Assembly: GCF_002221595.1 (NCBI RefSeq)
Contig: NZ_NHMP01000001.1
Location: 62,001 to 126,000 of the forward strand
Length of the DNA stretch: 64,000 nucleotides
Reading direction: 5' to 3'
Origin: Turicimonas muris
GTDB lineage: Bacteria > Pseudomonadota > Gammaproteobacteria > Burkholderiales > Burkholderiaceae_F
The notes under the pieces are model-generated. The model had not been told where the DNA came from. It did no database searches and worked only from the letters and a program-made list of their open reading frames with translations. Within the stretch, counting starts at the first letter, position 1. Each line of letters begins with the position of its first letter. The translations under genes and the position numbers were made by a program. Positions 38,393-50,131 of this stretch are shown here, one piece after another.

Positions 38393-39676
38393 ATGGCAAA
38401 AGATAAAATACAAGCAATCAAGGGCATGGCTGACATGCTCCCGGAGGACACTCCTTATTGGGATAAGTTCACACAAGCCGTAGTTGAAGCTGCCCAAGAA
38501 TACGGCTATATGCAGATCAGAACTCCGATTCTTGAACAAACTCGTTTGTTCAAGCGCGGTATCGGTGAGGTGACTGATATTGTTGAAAAAGAAATGTACT
38601 CCTTTGTTGATTCTCTGAACGGAGATGAGTTGACCATGAGACCGGAGAATACAGCTTCCGTGGTCCGTGCCTGTATTGAACATAATTTGCTTTATGATGC
38701 ACCTCGCCGTCTTTGGTATATGGGGCCGATGTTCAGACATGAACGTCCTCAGAGAGGCCGTTTGCGCCAGTTCCATCAGTTTGGTTTGGAAGCTCTTGGC
38801 TTTAAAGGTCCTGACGTGGATGCCGAACAGCTCTTGCTCGTTAAAAGAGTTTGGGACAAGCTTGGCATTAAAAATGTCTGGCTGGAATTGAACTGTCTCG
38901 GACAGTTTGCAGAAAGACAGGTCTATCGTGAAACTTTAATTAAGTACTTCGAAGCTCACAAAGAAATCTTGGATGAAGAAGCTCAGAGAAGGCTTTATAC
39001 CAATCCGTTAAGAATTCTCGATACAAAGAACCCGGCAATGCAGGAGTTGGTTGAGAATGCACCGAAGTTAATGGACAGTCTTGGCGAAGAGTCCAAAGCA
39101 TTTCTTAAGAGACTCACAGATATTTTAGAAGCGGAAGGAATTGACTACCGCATCAATCCCCGCCTAGTCAGAGGTTTGGATTACTACAACTTGACGGTTT
39201 TCGAATGGGTTACTGATAAGCTTGGAGCACAGAGCACCGTTTGCGGCGGCGGCCGTTATGATCCGTTAATTGGTATGCTCGGCGGAAAAGAAACCCCGGC
39301 ATGCGGTTTTGCCATGGGCATTGAAAGAATTATCGAATTGATGAAAGAAGAGGGTATCGCTCCGTCTTATAAAGAATGCTCCGTTTACGTAGCTTGGAGC
39401 GGCGAAGACTCCTTCCTGTTTGCTTTGCGTACCGCTGAAGCCCTCAGAAATAAGCAAATTAGCACGATCCTTCATTCCGGTTCCGCTAAGTTTGCTAACC
39501 AGATGAAGAGAGCCAATGCTTCCGGTGCTGATTTTGCTGTCATTATCGGAGAAAGCGAAACACAAGAGAAGATGGTTTCTATCAAGCCGCTGCGCGAAAA
39601 CTTGAAAGATTACGGCCAGCAGTTGAAGATGACTGTTGAACAGGCTGTTGAATATTTAGCTGAACAAACTCGATAA
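38393..39676 (+). CDS. hisS: Histidyl-tRNA synthetase
   Basis: Class II synthetase, 427 residues. [16 protein letters not shown] at the start, motif 2 ([27 protein letters not shown] near 103-129), the histidine A signature [15 protein letters not shown] near 262, and motif 3 (GFAMGIERI near 305) are all present. A C-terminal anticodon domain closes it. Confidence 0.98.
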   Translation: MAKDKIQAIKGMADMLPEDTPYWDKFTQAVVEAAQEYGYMQIRTPILEQTRLFKRGIGEVTDIVEKEMYSFVDSLNGDELTMRPENTASVVRACIEHNLLYDAPRRLWYMGPMFRHERPQRGRLRQFHQFGLEALGFKGPDVDAEQLLLVKRVWDKLGIKNVWLELNCLGQFAERQVYRETLIKYFEAHKEILDEEAQRRLYTNPLRILDTKNPAMQELVENAPKLMDSLGEESKAFLKRLTDILEAEGIDYRINPRLVRGLDYYNLTVFEWVTDKLGAQSTVCGGGRYDPLIGMLGGKETPACGFAMGIERIIELMKEEGIAPSYKECSVYVAWSGEDSFLFALRTAEALRNKQISTILHSGSAKFANQMKRANASGADFAVIIGESETQEKMVSIKPLRENLKDYGQQLKMTVEQAVEYLAEQTR

Positions 39677-39691
39677 AGAGAAAGGTCACAT

Positions 39692-40318
39692 ATGGCATAT
39701 GATTTAGAAGAGCAAGAGTCCCTATCCGAAATTAAAGCCTGGTGGGAGAAGTGGGGGACTTTGATTCTCACTATTGTCACGGTTGCCTGCTTGGCTGCTG
39801 CCGGTATGCGCGGGTGGCAATGGTATCAAATGAAGCAGTCTGCCGATGCGGGTTCTCTCTACAGCTTGATGATTCAAGCCAATAACAATAAGGATCAGCC
39901 GAGAGTTCAAAATATTGCTTTAAAGCTTCAGGAAGACTACGATGGGACAGCATTTGCCGGTATGGGCGCTTTATTGGCGGCTTATACTGCAGAACAACAC
40001 AATAAAGCCGGTGAAGCTATCAAAGATCTTCAATGGGTTATTGATTCCAAAGACTATCCTGAACTGCAAACTGTCGCTGCTGTCCGTTTAGCCGGCATTT
40101 ACATCGATCAAGGCTCTTACGAGCAGGCTTTAAATCTTCTGAATTCTATTAAGAATCCGGATGCTGAAAAAGCATTAGTCGAAGATAGAAAAGGCGATGC
40201 TTATATTGCGATGGGCAATAAAGAAAAAGCAAAAGAATGCTGGACGGAAGCTTTAAGAGCGTGCACCACTACAAATCCGTTAGCCAAGATTATTGAGATT
40301 AAGCTTCAGGCTTTATAA
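39692..40318 (+). CDS. YfgM-like tetratricopeptide protein (UPF0070)
   Basis: A 208-residue inner-membrane anchored protein. The cytoplasmic N-terminus YDLEEQESLSEIKAWWEKWG is the family signature. One helix lies near 22-40 (LILTIVTVACLAAAG), and the rest is helical TPR-like repeats facing the periplasm. In E. coli YfgM works with the PpiD chaperone near the Sec translocon. It lies between hisS and bamB, the usual place. Confidence 0.88.
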   Translation: MAYDLEEQESLSEIKAWWEKWGTLILTIVTVACLAAAGMRGWQWYQMKQSADAGSLYSLMIQANNNKDQPRVQNIALKLQEDYDGTAFAGMGALLAAYTAEQHNKAGEAIKDLQWVIDSKDYPELQTVAAVRLAGIYIDQGSYEQALNLLNSIKNPDAEKALVEDRKGDAYIAMGNKEKAKECWTEALRACTTTNPLAKIIEIKLQAL

Positions 40319-40330
40319 AGAGAATAAAAC

Positions 40331-41446
40331 ATGAAAAATTTTTCCTTGACCCTGGCAGCAGCCGCACTGGCAGCTGTTTTAGTCGGATGTTCCTCTCCCA
40401 AGCATGAACCGGCGGAATTAGTATCGTTTACGCCCGCTATCAATGTCTCCGAAGTTTGGTCTGTCAGCATGCCGAACGCTGACGGATTCTTAGTCCCCGG
40501 TCTTTTTGACGAATCCGTCTGGGTTGCGGGCGGCAAAGAATTAGTCCGCTTAGATGCCAGAACCGGAAACAAAGAGTGGACCGCTTCTTTTGATTCTCCG
40601 GTTGTAGGAGGGGTAGGAACTGACGGGTACAACACCGCCGTGGGATTGGAAAACGGTGAATTGGTTGTTTTAAATGCAGAAGGAAAAGAGGACTGGAAGA
40701 GCAAACTGACCAGTGAACTTGCCGGACCTCCCGTCATCACCAACGGTTTGGTTATTGTTAGAACTAAAGATATGAGAGTCTCCGCTTTCGAGGCCTCTTC
40801 CGGGGAACAGCAGTGGACTTTCCAGAGAAATCAGCCCGCTTTGACTGTTCGTGTACCCATTTCCATGACTGCACGTGATAACTTCTTATTTGTTGGTCAG
40901 CCTAACGGAAACGTGGTTATTTTAGACGTCAATAACGGACGTCCTGTTTTTGAATTCCCGGTAGCCCAAGCCAAAGGAATAACGGAAGTCGAACGCTTGA
41001 TTGATGTGGTTGGTGCCCCTGTATTAAACGCTGATATGCTTTGTGCAGCCGCTTATCAGGGTGCCGTAACTTGCATTAACAGCACGAACGGACAGATGAT
41101 GTGGACACAGAATGTCGACGCCATTGCAGGTCCGGCAGTTGACGAAGACAACGTCTATGTGGTTGATGTCACAGGTGTTGTCAGAGCCTACTATCGTGAA
41201 AGCGGAGAACTTCGCTGGGAAAATAAAACCATGACTTACCGCGGACTCAGTGCTCCGGTCATTATGCCGGGAACCGTTGCTGTCGGCGATAATGAAGGTT
41301 ACGTTCACCTTCTGTCACCGAGAACAGGCGAAGAAATAGCCAGAACTCGTTTAAGCGGGCCAATCGTTACTAAGGCACAAAGTTTTAGTGCCGGTGCGAT
41401 TTTCCAGACAAGTAAAGGAGATGTAGCTTACTTAGCTACGAGATAA
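40331..41446 (+). CDS. bamB: Outer-membrane assembly lipoprotein BamB
   Basis: Lipoprotein subunit of the BAM complex that inserts beta-barrel proteins. It is 371 residues long. The lipobox is AAVLVGC (cysteine near residue 20). The remainder is an eight-blade beta-propeller with PQQ-like repeats such as [21 protein letters not shown] and [31 protein letters not shown]. It lies between yfgM and der. Confidence 0.95.
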   Translation: MKNFSLTLAAAALAAVLVGCSSPKHEPAELVSFTPAINVSEVWSVSMPNADGFLVPGLFDESVWVAGGKELVRLDARTGNKEWTASFDSPVVGGVGTDGYNTAVGLENGELVVLNAEGKEDWKSKLTSELAGPPVITNGLVIVRTKDMRVSAFEASSGEQQWTFQRNQPALTVRVPISMTARDNFLFVGQPNGNVVILDVNNGRPVFEFPVAQAKGITEVERLIDVVGAPVLNADMLCAAAYQGAVTCINSTNGQMMWTQNVDAIAGPAVDEDNVYVVDVTGVVRAYYRESGELRWENKTMTYRGLSAPVIMPGTVAVGDNEGYVHLLSPRTGEEIARTRLSGPIVTKAQSFSAGAIFQTSKGDVAYLATR

Positions 41447-41451
41447 CAATT

Positions 41452-42783
41452 ATGCTGCCTGTTGTTGCATTGGTTGGCCGCCCGAATGTCGGCAAGTCAA
41501 CTTTATTTAACCGCCTCACAAGATCTAGGGACGCTTTAGTCGCAGATTTCCCCGGTTTGACAAGAGATCGCCATTACGGAGAAGGCCGAGTCGGCGAGAA
41601 GCCTTTTATTGTTGTCGATACCGGCGGTTTTGAACCGATTAAGACTGAGGGCATCGTCAAAGAGATGACCAACCAAGCTCAGCTGGCTGTCGAAGAGTCC
41701 GATATTATTTTCTTCCTAGTAGACGGAAGAAGCGGCCTAATCCCGCAGGATCAGCGCATTGCGCAAAGTCTAAGAGAAAGTGGCAAGCCAACTTATCTTG
41801 TCGTCAACAAAGCCGAGGGCATGTCAGAAGTTGTGAAATCCGAATTCTATGAGCTTGCTTTAGGTGAGCCGTATCCGATTTCCGCAGCTCACGGCGAGGG
41901 CGTACGTGCCCTGGTCGATATGGCATTGGAAAAATACCCGACTGAAAAAGAAATCGAGAAAGACGGCGACTTTGCGCACAAAATCAGAGTCGCCATTGCC
42001 GGCAGACCAAATGCAGGAAAATCAACGTTAATTAATGCTCTTATCGGAGAGGAAAGACTTATTGCGTTCGATATGCCGGGGACAACCCGCGATGCTATTG
42101 AAGTTGAATTCCAGTACAAAGATAAGGACTACATTCTTATCGATACAGCTGGTTTGAGACGCAAAGGGAAAGTTTTCGAGGCAATCGAAAAATTTTCCGT
42201 CATTAAGACGCTGCAGGCGATTGAAAAATCGAACGTTGTTGTTTTGCTACTTGACGCAAAAGCCGGGATTTCGGAACAGGATGCCAACATTGCCGGTTAT
42301 ATTCTTGAAAGCGGCCGTGCTCTAGTCATTGCTATTAATAAATGGGATGACATCGGTGAATATGAAAGAACACGAGTCAGGGAAGAATTTGAACACAAGA
42401 TTCACTTTTTGAAGTGGGCCAAGAGTCTTTACATCTCTGCTTTATATAAGAGGGGCTTAGGTAATCTTCTGACTGCCGTTAATGAAGCTCATGCAGCAGC
42501 TTTCGTTAAACTCTCTACACCGAAGCTGACACGTGCGTTGATTGAGGCAACCACACGGCAGCTGCCGCCGAGAGCCCGCGGAGGCCGTCCTAAGATGCGT
42601 TATGCTCACCAAGGGGGCATGAATCCGCCAGTGATCGTAATTCATGGAAATGCATTGCAGGACGTGCCGGAAAGCTACAAGCGGTACTTGGAAGGGTTTT
42701 TTAGAGAAAAATTCAATCTTAAAGGCACGCCTTTACGCATTGAATTAAGAACAAACAAGAATCCTTACGCTCAAAACGATTAA
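41452..42783 (+). CDS. der: Ribosome-assembly GTPase Der (EngA)
   Basis: Double-GTPase factor needed for 50S maturation. It is 443 residues long. The first G domain has GRPNVGKST near 9 and DTGGF near 56. The second has GRPNAGKST near 183, [11 protein letters not shown] near 230 and NKWD near 296. A C-terminal KH-like domain follows (about 350-440). It starts 5 bases after bamB. Confidence 0.98.
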   Translation: MLPVVALVGRPNVGKSTLFNRLTRSRDALVADFPGLTRDRHYGEGRVGEKPFIVVDTGGFEPIKTEGIVKEMTNQAQLAVEESDIIFFLVDGRSGLIPQDQRIAQSLRESGKPTYLVVNKAEGMSEVVKSEFYELALGEPYPISAAHGEGVRALVDMALEKYPTEKEIEKDGDFAHKIRVAIAGRPNAGKSTLINALIGEERLIAFDMPGTTRDAIEVEFQYKDKDYILIDTAGLRRKGKVFEAIEKFSVIKTLQAIEKSNVVVLLLDAKAGISEQDANIAGYILESGRALVIAINKWDDIGEYERTRVREEFEHKIHFLKWAKSLYISALYKRGLGNLLTAVNEAHAAAFVKLSTPKLTRALIEATTRQLPPRARGGRPKMRYAHQGGMNPPVIVIHGNALQDVPESYKRYLEGFFREKFNLKGTPLRIELRTNKNPYAQND

Positions 42784-42870
42784 TATAGTAAATATGTAGA
42801 AAGCTTCTCTCCTACAATCTTTTATAGCATTCTTTTTATTTTGTGCATTGCACACACGGAGAAAATAAAT

Positions 42871-43107
42871 ATGACAAAGGGGCAATTATTACAAGACCCG
42901 TTCTTAAACAGTCTTCGCAAAGGAAAAATTCCCGTTTCAATTTACTTGGTCAACGGCATTAAACTACAAGGACAAGTCGAATCATTTGACCAGTATGTCG
43001 TTCTTTTGAGAAATACCGTTACTCAAATGGTCTATAAACACGCGATTAGTACTATTGTTCCGGCTAGAGCAGTGCCGCTTGCCGGTGAACAGACAGAAGC
43101 CGAATAA
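42871..43107 (+). CDS. hfq: RNA chaperone Hfq
   Basis: Hexameric RNA-binding protein that pairs small RNAs with mRNAs. It is 78 residues from ATG 42871, with GGAGAA upstream; a frame opening at 42841 adds nothing family-like. Sm1 reads [36 protein letters not shown]. Sm2 contains the YKHAIST motif near 55. A short Glu-rich tail follows. hflX begins directly at the next base. Confidence 0.98.
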   Translation: MTKGQLLQDPFLNSLRKGKIPVSIYLVNGIKLQGQVESFDQYVVLLRNTVTQMVYKHAISTIVPARAVPLAGEQTEAE

Positions 43108-44265
43108 GTGGATTTTCAGTATGAGAAGGGGGCTGACGGCCCCCAAAAAGTTTGGCTTGTAGTGGTAACGCTGGCTCGCCAAATTCACAAAGATGCCGCA
43201 GAAGAACTGACTGAATTAGCTCGTTCCTGCGGCTATGATGTTCAAGGGATCACGGAAGCAAAAAGAGAGAAGCCTGATCCGAAAACCTTTCTCGGCAGCG
43301 GGAAGATTGAGGAAGTGGCGCAGCTTGCCAGAGATTCCGGAAGCACCATTTTAATTTTCGACGTTGTCCTTTCTCCCGCACAGCAAAGAAATATCGAAAC
43401 CACGACAAAACTTGCTGTACTTGATCGCACAAGTCTAATTCTTGAGATTTTCCGTCAAAGAGCTAAAACAAAAGAGGGGCGCCTGCAGGTTGAACTTGCG
43501 CGTCTGACGCATTTGTCTACCCGATTGGTTCGCGGCTGGACTCACTTAGAAAGACAGAGAGGCGGTTTATCAAAAACCGGAGGCCCTGGGGAAAAGCAGA
43601 TTGAACTTGACCGAAGAATGATCAGCGTTCGAATTAAAGCCCTCAAAGAGCAGCTCAAGAAGCTTGAAAAACAGCGCAACACCCAAAGAAAGTCAAGGCA
43701 AAGAGGTCAGATTCTGACTGTTGCTTTAGTGGGCTATACCAATGCGGGAAAATCTACGCTGTTTAACCGTCTAACCAGAGGCGAGGTCTATGCGGCTGAC
43801 CAGTTGTTTGCTACGTTGGATCCGACGGCAAGAAGATGCTTCGTTGATGAAAATACGGAAGTTGTTCTCAGCGATACCGTTGGATTTATCCGAGGCTTAC
43901 CTCACCAATTAATTGAGGCATTCAAATCCACCTTGGACGAAGCGGCTCAAGCAGATTTGCTTTTGCATGTAGTGGATTCTTCCAGTCCGGCCCGGGAAGA
44001 ACAAATTGCCGAGGTCAATAAAGTTCTTAAAGAAATCGGTGCGGATAAAGTTTCTCAGCTGATGGTCTATAACAAAATAGACAAAGAAAGCAACGATCCT
44101 TTCCTTACTTTTGATGATAAAGGACGTCCGAAAGCCGTTGCTTTGAGCGCCGTGACCGGAGCAGGGATTGATTTATTGAGACAGGCTATCGCTAAGATTG
44201 CCAATACTGAAGAAGAGCCGGAAGAGGAAGATGACGAAGATTGGCTTAAAGAGTTTGAGCCATAA
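43108..44265 (+). CDS. hflX: GTPase HflX
   Basis: Ribosome-associated GTPase that splits stalled 70S ribosomes. It is 385 residues. The start is GTG 43108, immediately after the hfq stop. The N-terminal HflX domain contains DPKTFLGSGKIEEV near 52, and GGLSKTGGPGEKQIELDRR near 152 is a family signature. The G domain has GYTNAGKSTLFN near 211, DTVGFIRGLPHQLIEAF near 259 and NKID near 327. An acidic tail EEPEEEDDEDW ends the protein. Confidence 0.96.
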   Translation: MDFQYEKGADGPQKVWLVVVTLARQIHKDAAEELTELARSCGYDVQGITEAKREKPDPKTFLGSGKIEEVAQLARDSGSTILIFDVVLSPAQQRNIETTTKLAVLDRTSLILEIFRQRAKTKEGRLQVELARLTHLSTRLVRGWTHLERQRGGLSKTGGPGEKQIELDRRMISVRIKALKEQLKKLEKQRNTQRKSRQRGQILTVALVGYTNAGKSTLFNRLTRGEVYAADQLFATLDPTARRCFVDENTEVVLSDTVGFIRGLPHQLIEAFKSTLDEAAQADLLLHVVDSSSPAREEQIAEVNKVLKEIGADKVSQLMVYNKIDKESNDPFLTFDDKGRPKAVALSAVTGAGIDLLRQAIAKIANTEEEPEEEDDEDWLKEFEP

Positions 44266-44389
44266 ATGTATCTTCTTGTAACGGAAAATTAAAAGAATCA
44301 ATCTGTTGCAAGCGGATTTTTTCAGTAATGATAAAATTTTGCCTCTAGAATTCTATTAATAACTTATTTTTTTATAAGGACTCAAAGAG

Positions 44390-45886
44390 ATGTCTTTGAA
44401 TGACCCCCACTGGGGCCGAGATAGTTCTGATAAAGAACCAAAGAAAGAAGAAACAAAAAATACTTCGAATTCCACCGACACTGAAGAAGACGGCTTTAAA
44501 GAGCCTGAACTTCGTCGTCCTATTGAAGATAAAAGAGAAGAAAAAAAATTCAAGCAGGCACTCGGACAGGAAAACGATATCGAAGAGCTTTGGAAAGATT
44601 TTAACGACAAGCTCTCCGGAATCTTAGGTCAAAAATCCAAGCGTCCTCAAGATCGAGGTCAAAACGGTGTAAATTTTAACTGGAATGATTCGGATGATGA
44701 CTCCAATGAGCCGCCTCCGCGAAAGGATCATCCTTTCCAAGCAGACCAAGGCGGCCACGGCACTAATGGCGGCAACGGGGGCAATGGCGGCGGATTTGGA
44801 TTCCCCGGCACCAGAATGCCTCAGTCTGCTTCCGGATCCGGCTATGGCTTTGCTTTGGCGGCGTTGCTGATTGCTGCCGGCGCTTGGTTGTCCTCCGGCT
44901 TCTACATCGTTCCTGAGGGTCAGCGAGGCGTGGTTACGACTTTCGGCAAGTACACTGAAACTACTAATGCAGGTTTCAGATGGCATCTTCCTTATCCCAT
45001 TCAGGATGTGGAGCTTGTTGACGTTAGTTCCGTCAGAAAAGCTGAAATCGGTATGAAAGGTACAACCCTCCGTTTGAAAGAAGCTTTAATGCTGACTGAT
45101 GACGAAAACATCGTAGACGTAATGTTTAACGTTCAGTACCGCATTAAAGACGGTCCCGGAGCCGAAGAGTTTCTTTTCCGTACACGCGATCCGATGGGAT
45201 CGGTTATCCAGACTGCTGAATCTGCCATGCGTGAAGTCGTAGGTAGAAAGAAAATGGACAGTGTTTTATTTGAAAGCAAGCAGGAAATTGCCGAGGAGGT
45301 TAAGAAGCTGATGCAGGAAATGCTGGATCGCTATCACAGCGGTATTCAGATTCTTTCCGTTGCTATTCAGAATGCACAGCCGCCGGAACAAGTTCAGGCC
45401 GCCTTTAACGATGCTGTTAAGGCCGGTCAGGATCGCGAACGTCAAATCAATGAAGGCGAAGCTTACGCTAACGACGTGATTCCAAAGGCAAAGGGTTTGG
45501 CTGAAAGACTGCGCCAGGAAGCAGAAGCTTATAAGTCTCGTGTTGTTTCTCAGGCAGAGGGTGATGCTTCACGTTTTGATCAAGTGCTCAGTCAGTATGA
45601 AAAAGCCCCGAAGGTAACACGCGATCGTATGTATGTAGATACGATGCAGCAGGTGCTTAACAATACGAAGAAGATTCTTGTGGACAGCAAGAGCTCCAAT
45701 AATTTGCTTTATCTTCCGTTAGATAAATTGGTTCAGCAAGCAGGATCTGCTCAGAACTCTGCCGTTGCTGCTCCTGCTGCTGCAGAAACTTCTTCTACAG
45801 CAAGAGAAGCACAGCCTCAGCCTTCGGTTGAAGCAACTCCGATTGCCAATTACGTTTCCCGTCCTCTTTCCAGGACAATAAGATAA
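44390..45886 (+). CDS. hflK: FtsH protease modulator HflK
   Basis: Membrane protein that with HflC forms the cage around the FtsH protease. It is 498 residues. The cytoplasmic N-terminus is charged (about 1-115) and then Gly/Asn-rich (GGHGTNGGNGGNGGGFG). One transmembrane helix lies near 148-168. The SPFH/band-7 domain follows (about 170-400: VPEGQRGVVTTFGKYTETTNAGFRWHLPYPIQ). The C-terminus is Ala/Pro-rich. hflC starts 16 bases later. Confidence 0.95.
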   Translation: MSLNDPHWGRDSSDKEPKKEETKNTSNSTDTEEDGFKEPELRRPIEDKREEKKFKQALGQENDIEELWKDFNDKLSGILGQKSKRPQDRGQNGVNFNWNDSDDDSNEPPPRKDHPFQADQGGHGTNGGNGGNGGGFGFPGTRMPQSASGSGYGFALAALLIAAGAWLSSGFYIVPEGQRGVVTTFGKYTETTNAGFRWHLPYPIQDVELVDVSSVRKAEIGMKGTTLRLKEALMLTDDENIVDVMFNVQYRIKDGPGAEEFLFRTRDPMGSVIQTAESAMREVVGRKKMDSVLFESKQEIAEEVKKLMQEMLDRYHSGIQILSVAIQNAQPPEQVQAAFNDAVKAGQDRERQINEGEAYANDVIPKAKGLAERLRQEAEAYKSRVVSQAEGDASRFDQVLSQYEKAPKVTRDRMYVDTMQQVLNNTKKILVDSKSSNNLLYLPLDKLVQQAGSAQNSAVAAPAAAETSSTAREAQPQPSVEATPIANYVSRPLSRTIR

Positions 45887-45902
45887 GAGGAAGAAAGAGA
45901 AC

Positions 45903-46781
45903 ATGAGAAAAGTAGTAACCTTATTTTTAGTTTGTATTGTTTGCGGTTTTTTTGCCAAAACTTGTCTTTATACCGTCAACGAACGTGAATATGCTCTCGT
46001 ATTCATGCTTGGTGAATTAAAAGAAGTGATTTCTAAACCGGGCCTGCACTTCAAGCTTCCTTCTCCTCTGCAGAATGTGGTTTACTTGGACAATCGTATT
46101 TTGACGATTGATACTCCGACGGCTGATTTGGTTCAGACCAGTGAAAAAAAGAACTTGATGATTGATTCTTACGTTAAATGGCGTATCAACAATCCTCGTT
46201 TGTACTGGGTTTCTTTTCAAGGCAGCGAAAGAGCCGCCGAAGACCGCGTTTCATCTTTGATGAGAGACGTTCTAAACCAGGCCGTCAACAGAAGAACGGT
46301 TAACGACATTACTTCCCGCGACAGAGCCAAAGCAATGGCAGAAATCTCCGAGGCTCTTCAAAAGAGAGTAGAAGGTTTAGGCATTGAAGTGGTTGATGTT
46401 CGCCTTAAGAGAGTGGACTTTACGCCTGAAATTTCCGAATCTGTTTACCGCCGTATGGAAGCAGAACGTAAGAGAGTAGCTAGCGAGGAACGTTCAAAGG
46501 GTGCTGCTGAAGCCGAAAAAATTAAGGCTGATGCCGACCGTCAGAGAACCGTTATTTTGGCTGATGCCTATAAAGATGCTCAGCAAATCAAAGGTTCGGG
46601 CGATGCTAAAGCTAACGAAGTTTATGCTAACGCATTCGGTAGGGATCCTGAATTTGCAAAATTCTACCGTTCTCTCGATGCCTACCGTTCTTCTTTCTCT
46701 AAACCCACGGATATGATGGTAGTCGATCCCTCTAGTGAATTTTTTGATTATTTGAAAAACTCCAAGGGCGAGAAGAATTAA
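45903..46781 (+). CDS. hflC: FtsH protease modulator HflC
   Basis: Partner of HflK, 292 residues. The N-terminal signal-anchor lies near 4-22 (VVTLFLVCIVCGFFAKTCL). The SPFH domain follows (VNEREYALVFMLGELKEVISKPGLHFKLPSP). A helical region AERKRVASEERSKGAAEAEKIKADADRQR and FYRSLDAYRSSF near the end are typical. Confidence 0.96.
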   Translation: MRKVVTLFLVCIVCGFFAKTCLYTVNEREYALVFMLGELKEVISKPGLHFKLPSPLQNVVYLDNRILTIDTPTADLVQTSEKKNLMIDSYVKWRINNPRLYWVSFQGSERAAEDRVSSLMRDVLNQAVNRRTVNDITSRDRAKAMAEISEALQKRVEGLGIEVVDVRLKRVDFTPEISESVYRRMEAERKRVASEERSKGAAEAEKIKADADRQRTVILADAYKDAQQIKGSGDAKANEVYANAFGRDPEFAKFYRSLDAYRSSFSKPTDMMVVDPSSEFFDYLKNSKGEKN

Positions 46782-46799
46782 TTTAACTAATTCATAAAA

Positions 46800-46988
46800 A
46801 TGAAAGTCCTTCTTTGTGCAATAGGTTTTTGCTTAGTGCTGGAAGGACTTTTTCCATTGTTGGCTCCGGATGCGTGGAAAAAGTACCTTCTTGAGTTGAG
46901 TTCAATTTCTAGTAAAAAAATCAGAACAGTTGCCTTTGTCGGTGTAGTCTTAGGTTTGGCTGTCGTTTGGTCAGTTGAGTTGTTTTAG
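46800..46988 (+). CDS. DUF2065 family small membrane protein
   Basis: A 62-residue protein with two helices (about 3-22 and 42-60) and a central PDAWKKYLLEL stretch, matching DUF2065. The family is often encoded between hflC and hisZ/purA, as here. Function unknown. Confidence 0.85.
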   Translation: MKVLLCAIGFCLVLEGLFPLLAPDAWKKYLLELSSISSKKIRTVAFVGVVLGLAVVWSVELF

Positions 46989-46998
46989 AAAGGAATAT

Positions 46999-48162
46999 AT
47001 GTCAGTTTGGTTATTGCCAGAGAATATCGCCGACATGCTTCCCCGGGAGGCGAGAGAAATAGAAAGATTAAGAGAGACATTTCTGAAGCTGACGAAGTCT
47101 CACGGATGTGAGATGGTTAAACCTCCAATGATTGAGTATGTAGACTCACTCTTGACCGGAACCGGAAACGATTTAGATTTGAGAACCTTTAAGATCGTCG
47201 ATCAATCATCAGGCAAAATGCTTGGCTTCCGCGCTGATATGACACCTCAAATCGCTCGTATCGACGCCCATATTTTGAATCGAGAAGGAATTAGCCGTTT
47301 AAGCTATGCGGGTTCCCTTCTTCATGCCCGACCTCTTCATCCCGTAGCTTCCAGACAACCGTATGTAGCCGGCGTGGAGCTGTTCGGATCCACATCAAGT
47401 GCCAGCGATATCGAGGTTCTGAACCTCGCATTGGAGTGCTTGAAGGCTTTTGGTCTTAAAGATATCCATTTGGATATCGGCCACGTTTTTGTTGTTAAAG
47501 CCATTGTCGAAAGAGATCCGAACTGTGAAAAGGTTATGCCAAAGATTCTTTATGCTTTGAAACATAAAGACCGCAGTGCTCTCGAAGAATTATCCGGTGT
47601 CATTGAAGATTCAACGATTGACGCATTAAGAAAAATTATGCGTATGTTCGGCGGGATCGAGGTTCTGGATGAAATTGAAAAAGAATTCAGCGATTATCCG
47701 CTGATTCTCCAAACTATCGAACAGCTTAAGTGGATCGCAGACCGCTGCATTGCCGACAAGCTGAGCTTTGATTTCTCCGACGTTCACGGTTATCAATACT
47801 TGACCGGCATTACTTTCGGCGTCACTATCCCTCAGCGGTATCAGGCAGTCCTCAGAGGAGGACGCTACGACAGCATTGGGGCTAAATTCGGACGCAATCG
47901 TCCCGCAGTCGGATTTACGTTATATTTGCGTGAGATCGCCCAAGTTCTTCCTACAAAGAGACCTTATGCCGTAATGGCTCCTTGGGACGATGGGGACAAG
48001 GCTTTAAACGAAGCGATTAGAAAATTAAGAGAAGAGGACAGAATCGTTGTTCAGATTCTTCCTGAAGACAGGATTGAGAGTCTTGAAGAGTCCTTCAGAC
48101 TGGATGAAGAGTTAATCAAAGAGGACGGTGAATGGAAGGTCGTTCGCCGATATACAAAATAG
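46999..48162 (+). CDS. hisZ: ATP phosphoribosyltransferase regulatory subunit HisZ
   Basis: A HisS-like protein that lacks synthetase activity and activates short-form HisG, the first enzyme of histidine synthesis. It is 387 residues from ATG 46999, chosen because AAAGGA lies upstream and VWLLPENIADMLPREARE is the usual start; an in-frame start at 46975 overlaps the previous gene. Motif 2-like FRADMTPQIARIDAHIL and GGRYDSIGAKFGRNRPAVGFTLYLRE are present. Its presence predicts a short HisG elsewhere. Confidence 0.93.
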   Translation: MSVWLLPENIADMLPREAREIERLRETFLKLTKSHGCEMVKPPMIEYVDSLLTGTGNDLDLRTFKIVDQSSGKMLGFRADMTPQIARIDAHILNREGISRLSYAGSLLHARPLHPVASRQPYVAGVELFGSTSSASDIEVLNLALECLKAFGLKDIHLDIGHVFVVKAIVERDPNCEKVMPKILYALKHKDRSALEELSGVIEDSTIDALRKIMRMFGGIEVLDEIEKEFSDYPLILQTIEQLKWIADRCIADKLSFDFSDVHGYQYLTGITFGVTIPQRYQAVLRGGRYDSIGAKFGRNRPAVGFTLYLREIAQVLPTKRPYAVMAPWDDGDKALNEAIRKLREEDRIVVQILPEDRIESLEESFRLDEELIKEDGEWKVVRRYTK

Positions 48163-49470
<1,308 letters not shown>

Positions 49471-49512
49471 TTTTTTAATATAAAGGGCCCGAAAGGGCCT
49501 ATGGGAACTTAG

Positions 49513-50049
49513 ATGAAAGATCTTCATGTATCTTGGGATGAGTATCATAAGCTGATTGAGACTTTGGCCTATGTCGTTAACGACAGCGGCTGGAAGTTCG
49601 ACTCTCTTCTGTGTTTATCTAGAGGAGGCCTTAGACCCGGCGATATTCTTTCAAGAATCTTCGATATGCCTTTGAACATTTTGGCAACCAGCTCTTACCG
49701 AGAAGCTGCCGGTACGGTTCAGGGTGAGCTTGATATTGGTCAATATATTGCGTCGAGCCGACCGGACTCTCTGAAAGGAAAAGTCTTATTGGTAGATGAC
49801 TTGGTTGATTCGGGCCTTACTTTCAAGAAAGTTACAGAACATCTTAAAACCAGAGTTCCTGCTATTACTGAGGTGAGAACGGCTGTTCTTTGGTGGAAAA
49901 AATGCTCTCAAGTTAAACCTGACTACTACGTCCAGTTCCTTGAAGATAATCCTTGGATTCACCAGCCGTTTGAAGTGTATGACACAATGCGTCTTGGACA
50001 ATTGGAAGAAAGAGTCAAAGACTACAACTTACTGAAGCCAGCTCCGTAA
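49513..50049 (+). CDS. Phosphoribosyltransferase
   Basis: A 178-residue type I phosphoribosyltransferase. The PRPP motif is VLLVDDLVDSGLTFKKV near 97, and CLSRGGLRPGDILSR near 35 binds pyrophosphate. It is probably a purine (hypoxanthine or xanthine/guanine) salvage enzyme, which fits its position after purA. The exact base cannot be read. Confidence 0.85.
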   Translation: MKDLHVSWDEYHKLIETLAYVVNDSGWKFDSLLCLSRGGLRPGDILSRIFDMPLNILATSSYREAAGTVQGELDIGQYIASSRPDSLKGKVLLVDDLVDSGLTFKKVTEHLKTRVPAITEVRTAVLWWKKCSQVKPDYYVQFLEDNPWIHQPFEVYDTMRLGQLEERVKDYNLLKPAP

Positions 50050-50068
50050 GAGAGTCACCTAATAAAAA

Positions 50069-50112
50069 AACTGCGGCAAGATTTAGTCCTTCTAAGTTTT
50101 CCGCAGTTCTTT
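50069..50112 (+). terminator. Terminator after the phosphoribosyltransferase gene
   Basis: AACTGCGG (50069-50076) and CCGCAGTT (50101-50108) form a perfect 8-bp stem around a long loop. CTTTT follows. Confidence 0.75.
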
Positions 50113-50131
50113 TCATTTAAGAGAATTAGAA